A stretch of 64,000 nt of DNA from an uncultured Oscillospiraceae bacterium (GTDB lineage: Bacteria > Bacillota > Clostridia > Oscillospirales > Ruminococcaceae). The notes under the pieces were generated by a model. That model was not told the origin of the DNA and searched no databases. It saw only the letters and a list, made by a program, of their open reading frames with translations. Below are positions 60,083 to 64,000 of this stretch, piece by piece (position 1 is the first letter of the stretch; each line of letters opens with the position of its first letter). Position numbers and translations under genes: made by a program. Location of the stretch: contig CAKTCT010000006.1 in NCBI GenBank assembly GCA_934539585.1, positions 1 through 64,000 of the forward strand, read 5' to 3'.

Positions 60083-60730
60083 TTACCACTGGTAGTCCAG
60101 CTGTTTGAGGATTTCCCGGGCGATGAGGGTGTGGCCCACGATGTCGGGGTGGATGCGGTCCCAGTTGATGGAATCCGGATGGTAGTAGCGGAAGTAGTCG
60201 TCGAAGGCGGACTGGAGGTCCACCAGAATGGCGCCGTACTTCTCCGCCAGGCGTTTGACCACGGCGCCGTACTGGTCCATCCGGGCCCGCATGGGGTCGC
60301 TGCGGTTGGGTTCCATGAAGTAGGGGGTCATGAGGATGAGCCCCTTCAGGGTAGGGAGGGTCTGCTCGATGAGGTCGGTGAGGTTGGCTTCGTATTCCTC
60401 CAGGCCCACGTGGAGCTCGGTCATGAAGGGGCAGTCGAACTGCCGCCACACGTCGTTGATGCCGATGAGGATGCCCAGCCAGTCGGGGTGGAGGTCCAGG
60501 ACGTCAGTCTGCCAGCGGGCTTTCAGGTCCCGGGTGGTGTTGCCGCTGGTGCCCATGTTGATGACCCGGATGTGAGAGGCGGGGTAGGTGGTCCGGAGAA
60601 GGCCGTCCACCAGGCCCACGTAGCTTTTTCCGATGCCGCCGAAAAGGCCCTCGCCGCAGGGGCGGGCCCGTTCGAAGTCGGAAATGGAGTCGCCGATGAA
60701 GATGAGCTTGCTGTTGTCCTGGATTTTCAT
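60083..60730 (-). CDS. SGNH/GDSL-family hydrolase
   Basis: A 215-residue esterase-type hydrolase with all four SGNH blocks: GDSISDF (catalytic Ser), GTSGNTTRD (Gly/Asn), GINDVW (Asn) and DRIHPD (Asp-His). There is no signal peptide. Such enzymes remove acyl groups from sugars or lipids, and the substrate here is unknown. It begins 14 bp after glmS in the same direction and shares its transcript, so deacetylation of an amino-sugar is a speculative role. Confidence 0.87.
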   Translation of the reverse strand: MKIQDNSKLIFIGDSISDFERARPCGEGLFGGIGKSYVGLVDGLLRTTYPASHIRVINMGTSGNTTRDLKARWQTDVLDLHPDWLGILIGINDVWRQFDCPFMTELHVGLEEYEANLTDLIEQTLPTLKGLILMTPYFMEPNRSDPMRARMDQYGAVVKRLAEKYGAILVDLQSAFDDYFRYYHPDSINWDRIHPDIVGHTLIAREILKQLDYQW

Positions 60731-60744
60731 AAGAATCCTCCTTT

Positions 60745-62565
60745 TTATTCCACCGTCACGCTTTTGGCCAGGTTCCGCGGCTTATCCACGTCGCAGCCCC
60801 GGAGAAGGGCGGTGTGATAGGCAAGAAGCTGCAAGACCGGAGCCGCTGCCAGGGGGAGAAATGGGTCCTCCAGGGCGGGAAGCTCCAGGCGCTTGGGAAA
60901 TTGGGCGGTGTCGGCGGCGGTCCCCTTTTTGCAGAGGAGGAGCACGTCGGCCCCGCGGCTTTGGACCTCCCGGACGTTGCTGAGCATTTTGGGCAGCAGC
61001 GCGTCCTGGGTGGCCAGAGCGATCACCGGTGTCCCGGGGGTGATCAGGGAGATGGTGCCGTGCTTCAGCTCCCCGGCGGCGTAGGCTTCGCAGTGGATGT
61101 AGCTGACCTCCTTGAGCTTTAAGGAGCCTTCCAGGGCCTGGGTGTAGTCAAGGCCGCGGCCCAGGAAAAAGAGGTCGTTTAAGTCTCGGTAGGCCCGGAC
61201 CAGTTCCCGGACGGCGGGCTCCAGGGCGATGGCCTCCGGGACGGCGGCGATGGCGGCGGAAAGTCCTTCCAGGAAGCGCCGGACGGCGGGCTCCGGAAGG
61301 GTCCCGCGGGTCAGGGCCAGTTTGGCGGTCAGGAGGTAAAAGACGGCCAGCTGGACGGAGTAGGCTTTGGTGCTGGCCACGGCGATCTCCGGGCCGGCGT
61401 AGGTGCGGAGGACGTAGTCGGCCTCCCGCTCCATGGAGGAGCCGGCGGTGTTGACGATGGCCAGGGTGGGGGAACCATGATCCTTGGCCAGGCGGAGGGC
61501 CGCCAGGGTGTCCGCCGTTTCTCCGGACTGGGAGACCAGGAGGACCAGGGTGCGGGGGGTGAGGATGGGGTTCTGGTACCGGAATTCCGAGGCGATCTCG
61601 CAGCGGGTCGGGACCCGGGCGAAGCCTTCGATCAGGGCTTTGCCCACGCATCCGGCGTGCATGGCGGTGCCGCAGGCCGCGATGACGATGGAATCGAAGC
61701 GGTTCCAGAAATCGGGGGGGATGCGGTCGCCGGAGAAGTCGGGAAGACCGTTTTTCAGCCGGGGGAACACCGTATCCCGGAGGGCGCGGGGCTGCTCGGC
61801 AATCTCCTTGCGCATGAAGTGGGCGAAGCCGTCCTTCCGGGCCTGTTCCATGGACCAGGACGCCTGCTGCCAGGCGGGTTTGGCTTCGCCGCCGTCCCGG
61901 AAGAGCCGGGCTTCGGCGGGGGTCAGCCGGAGGATGGCGTCCTCCTCCACCAGGGCGTAGGTCCGGGTCAGGGGGAGGACGGCGGGGATGTCAGAAGCGA
62001 TGAAAAAGCCGGTGTCGTCCCGGGCAGCGATGAGGGGGCTGCCCTGGCGGAGGGCGTAAAGCTCTCCGGGACGGTCGGAAAAGAGGATGCCGAAGGTGTA
62101 GCTCCCACGGAGGCGACGGCGGAACTGCCAGAGGGCCTCCAGGGGGTCGCCGCGGTACAAAGTGTCTAAGAGCCAGGCCGCCGCTTCCGTGTCGGTCTCG
62201 GAGCGGAAGGCGCAGCCTGCGGCGGAAAGGGCCTGGCGCAGCTCTCCGTCGTTTTCAAGGATGCCGTTGTGGACCAGGGTGATCCGGCCTGCCTGGTGGG
62301 GATGGGCGTTGACCGCAGAGGGGCGGCCGTGGGTCGCCCAGCGGGTGTGTCCGATGCCGCAGCAGCCCTCCAGGGGAGGGACTGCCTGGGACGCGGCCTG
62401 ACGGAGGTTCTGAAGCCGCCCTTCCGTTTTCAGAACCCGGACGCCCTCCGGGCCGGAGACGGCGATGCCCGCCGAGTCGTAGCCCCGGTATTCCAGTCGG
62501 GAAAGGGCGTCCAGGAGAAGCTCCCGGGCGTTTTTAAGGCCGGTATATCCAACGATTCCACACAT
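60745..62565 (-). CDS. glmS: Glutamine:fructose-6-phosphate aminotransferase (isomerising)
   Basis: A 606-residue enzyme that makes glucosamine-6-phosphate, the entry to UDP-GlcNAc and peptidoglycan. Cys2 of MCGIVGYTG is the glutaminase nucleophile, with EYRGYDSAG, GHTRWATHG and two SIS domains (CGTAMHAG, SQSGETADT). The C-terminal DKPRNLAKSVTVE is the family ending. The start at 62565 is set by Cys2; the open frame upstream runs through the ribozyme and promoter. It is controlled by a glmS ribozyme in its leader. Confidence 0.97.
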   Translation of the reverse strand: MCGIVGYTGLKNARELLLDALSRLEYRGYDSAGIAVSGPEGVRVLKTEGRLQNLRQAASQAVPPLEGCCGIGHTRWATHGRPSAVNAHPHQAGRITLVHNGILENDGELRQALSAAGCAFRSETDTEAAAWLLDTLYRGDPLEALWQFRRRLRGSYTFGILFSDRPGELYALRQGSPLIAARDDTGFFIASDIPAVLPLTRTYALVEEDAILRLTPAEARLFRDGGEAKPAWQQASWSMEQARKDGFAHFMRKEIAEQPRALRDTVFPRLKNGLPDFSGDRIPPDFWNRFDSIVIAACGTAMHAGCVGKALIEGFARVPTRCEIASEFRYQNPILTPRTLVLLVSQSGETADTLAALRLAKDHGSPTLAIVNTAGSSMEREADYVLRTYAGPEIAVASTKAYSVQLAVFYLLTAKLALTRGTLPEPAVRRFLEGLSAAIAAVPEAIALEPAVRELVRAYRDLNDLFFLGRGLDYTQALEGSLKLKEVSYIHCEAYAAGELKHGTISLITPGTPVIALATQDALLPKMLSNVREVQSRGADVLLLCKKGTAADTAQFPKRLELPALEDPFLPLAAAPVLQLLAYHTALLRGCDVDKPRNLAKSVTVE

Positions 62566-62574
62566 ATAAAACCT

Positions 62575-62648
62575 GTCTTTCTCCGCGCGGGTTGGATCAG
62601 AATGGCATAACGCAGATCGCACGGCTGCCGTCCCGCGCGGAGAAAGAC
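62575..62648 (-). repeat. 17-bp perfect inverted repeat between ribozyme and glmS start
   Basis: Arms GTCTTTCTCCGCGCGGG (62575-62591) and its exact complement (62632-62648) flank a 40-nt loop. The structure ends nine bases before the glmS ATG, with only a weak AGG ribosome site in between. It is not part of known ribozyme cores. It may protect the 5'-OH RNA left after cleavage or limit ribosome access. Confidence 0.8.
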
Positions 62649-62664
62649 ATCCGTGCGCAAAACA

Positions 62665-62816
62665 GCATGTCATGTGGGCTTCCTGCCCTCCCTTTGTCGG
62701 TCCGGTTGCCCGGAGGTTTTGGGGAAGGGCTCCGCTTGGAAGCAAAACGGGGAGGCATCCGCCGAAAACTTCGATAACCTCCCGCCTCGTCAGCCGCGTG
62801 GGCGGCTCTGGCGCTT
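62665..62816 (-). ncRNA. glmS ribozyme (glucosamine-6-phosphate-responsive)
   Basis: The minus-strand leader matches the glmS ribozyme core in order: A|GCGCCAGA at the cleavage site (between 62815 and 62814), CTGACGAGG, GGAGGTTATCGAA, TTTTCGGCGGATGCC, TCCCCG, then P4/P4.1-like pairing (CCCTTCCC...GGGAGGG, CTCCGG/CCGGAC) and a final CACATGA. When GlcN6P is high the RNA cuts itself and glmS mRNA is degraded. The match to the B. subtilis RNA is nearly base for base in the core. Confidence 0.93.
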
Positions 62817-62898
62817 GATGCTGGGGAAACTGGTATGTCACCTCCTTGGATGAGAGTTCCTCGGTCCTCCTTTCCCGCGTTAATACGCGAACAGAAAC

Positions 62899-62927
62899 AG
62901 TATACCATGCTCCGGGGAAGATTACAA
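62899..62927 (-). promoter_or_regulatory. SigA-type promoter of glmS
   Basis: On the minus strand TTGTAA (62922-62927) and TATACT (62899-62904) have a 17-bp spacer. Transcription would start near 62892, about 75 nt before the ribozyme cleavage site; this pre-ribozyme leader contains a CGCG...CGCG hairpin. Confidence 0.75.
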
Positions 62928-63001
62928 GGGGGTGGGGGAAAAAGTACAGGCGGGGAGAACGGGTGTCTTTTTTACACGTACATAAATAAACTGCTTTCCA
63001 C

Positions 63002-63030
63002 TTGTGAAAAACAAAAAAGTGTGATAAACT
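63002..63030 (+). promoter_or_regulatory. SigA-type promoter of the URO-D-family gene
   Basis: TTGTGA (63002-63007), 17 bp, TAAACT (63025-63030), 60 bp upstream of ATG 63091. Confidence 0.65.
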
Positions 63031-63090
63031 GATACTGGAATCCGTACAACGGATCACTCTTTTACCAAAGCGTAGAAAGAAGGAAATCCC

Positions 63091-64000
63091 ATGACGAATC
63101 GGGAGCGATTTATCAAGACGTTGAAATGCGAGCCCATCGGCGGGCAGGTCCCTACCTTTGAGCTGGTGTTTTTTCTGACCATGGAAGCCTTTGGGAAGGT
63201 CCATCCCTCTCAGCGGGCCTATTCCCAGTGGAAGCAGATGAGCCGGTCGGAGCAGGTCCTGCACATGGACGAAATGGCCCAGCTCTATGTGGACATGGCC
63301 CGGAAGTACGGCCACAGCGCCATTTTCATCCACCCGAATCCCAGCGATTTCGAAAGCGTTCAGTGGCTGCTGGAGCTGATCCGGGAGAAAAGCGGCGACG
63401 AGTACTACATCATGATGCACGGGGACCCCACCTGGGCCATTCCCGACGGGGACGGCATGATGGAGTTTTCCGAGCGGATGTACGAGGAGCCGGAAGCGCT
63501 CAACGAGGAATCCCGGCGGCGGGTGGAAAAGTGTCTGGAATTCGCCCGGAAGCTGGACGACCGGGGGCATCTCCTGGACGGCTTCACCTTGTGCTCTGAC
63601 TACTGCTTCAACGTCAACCCCTTTTTCAGCCCGGAGATGTTTGATGAGCTCATCGTGCCCTATCTGAAAGGGGTCATCGACGGCTACCGGGAGATGGGGT
63701 ACTACACCATCAAGCACACCGACGGCAACATCCTGCCCATTGTCAGGCAGATCGCCGACTGCGGCCCCGACGCCATCCACTCCCTGGACCCCCAGGGGGG
63801 CGTCAGCATCCCGGAGGTGCGGCGTCTCATCGGGGACAGGATCGCTCTGGTGGGAAACGTCAACTGCGGGCTTTTGCAGACCGGCACCGACGAGGAGTGC
63901 CGCCAGGACGTGCTCCGCTCCCTCCGGGAGGGGATGGAGCGGGGGTACGGGTACGTGTTCTCCACCACCAACTGCGCGTACACCGGTCTGGCGCTGAAGC
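63091..64000 (+). CDS. Uroporphyrinogen-decarboxylase-family protein (5' part, runs off window)
   Basis: An open frame of 303 codons from ATG 63091 (AAGGA upstream) to the window edge. It begins MTNRERFIKTLKCEP, typical of the URO-D/MtaA superfamily, and contains DGFTLCSDYCFN, FSPEMFDELIVPYLKGVID, HTDGNILPIVRQI and IALVGNVNCGLL, which line the (beta/alpha)8 barrel. In Clostridia most such proteins outside haem operons are corrinoid-protein methyltransferases or of unknown role. No haem genes or corrinoid protein are in view. The C-terminus is missing, so the subfamily cannot be set. Confidence 0.88.
   Translation, partial: MTNRERFIKTLKCEPIGGQVPTFELVFFLTMEAFGKVHPSQRAYSQWKQMSRSEQVLHMDEMAQLYVDMARKYGHSAIFIHPNPSDFESVQWLLELIREKSGDEYYIMMHGDPTWAIPDGDGMMEFSERMYEEPEALNEESRRRVEKCLEFARKLDDRGHLLDGFTLCSDYCFNVNPFFSPEMFDELIVPYLKGVIDGYREMGYYTIKHTDGNILPIVRQIADCGPDAIHSLDPQGGVSIPEVRRLIGDRIALVGNVNCGLLQTGTDEECRQDVLRSLREGMERGYGYVFSTTNCAYTGLALK

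Noticed and set aside
62566..63780. N-terminal extension of glmS to about 1011 codons
   Set aside because: It would bury the catalytic Cys2 and read through the ribozyme, promoter and part of a convergent gene.

Overview
The window looks like a chromosomal segment of a GC-rich, endospore-forming member of the Clostridia, most likely Oscillospirales/Oscillospiraceae. The reasons are spoIVA beside a sipL-like gene, an SpoVD-type penicillin-binding protein in the division cluster, a GlgC/GlgD pair, an [FeFe] hydrogenase, a glmS ribozyme, a PhoP-type PHO box, and SigA promoters of the TTGACA-17-TATAAT type. MurE carries the DNPR motif expected for meso-diaminopimelate peptidoglycan. The assignment rests on gene content only. 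I saw no tRNA, rRNA, CRISPR, prophage or insertion sequence.

Layout: galE (minus) diverges from a plus-strand run of two M16 peptidase-family genes, lgt, folD and a zinc-ribbon/pseudokinase/PASTA membrane protein (1.5-7.9 kb). A large sortase-anchored vWA adhesin follows (8.1-11.3 kb). On the minus strand come a spore-coat pair, sipL-spoIVA (11.3-14.4 kb), and a glycogen locus, glgB-like/glgC/glgD/glgA plus separately promoted glgP (14.8-23 kb), diverging from a GH13 alpha-glucan hydrolase. Next are an [FeFe] hydrogenase, a DegV protein and birA (25-29 kb), and a phosphate regulon pstSCAB-phoP-phoR without phoU (29.7-35.8 kb). A bacterial PH-domain pair (36-38 kb) precedes the division and cell-wall cluster mraZ-rsmH-ftsL-pbp-murE-murF-mraY-ftsW-murG-murA-ftsQ-ftsZ, without murD (38-54.3 kb). 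The right end holds asnB with an esterase and an amidohydrolase, hpf, a THUMP RNA methyltransferase, an SGNH hydrolase, glmS with its ribozyme, and a truncated URO-D-family gene.

The most interesting signals are these: (1) a dispersed mosaic repeat built of consecutive hairpins, in four copies, whose stems differ between copies by compensatory changes; one copy supplies the C-terminal codons of glgP and one sits between phoP and phoR; (2) a branching-enzyme homologue in the glycogen operon that has lost all three catalytic carboxylates; (3) a PASTA pseudokinase with degenerate glycine loop, VAIK, HRD and DFG motifs; (4) two unrelated-looking tandem repeats (about 163 and 227 bp) on either side of ftsQ inside the division cluster; (5) a 17-bp inverted repeat between the glmS ribozyme and the glmS start codon.

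Many long open frames opposite or beside these genes are by-products of high GC and were left out.
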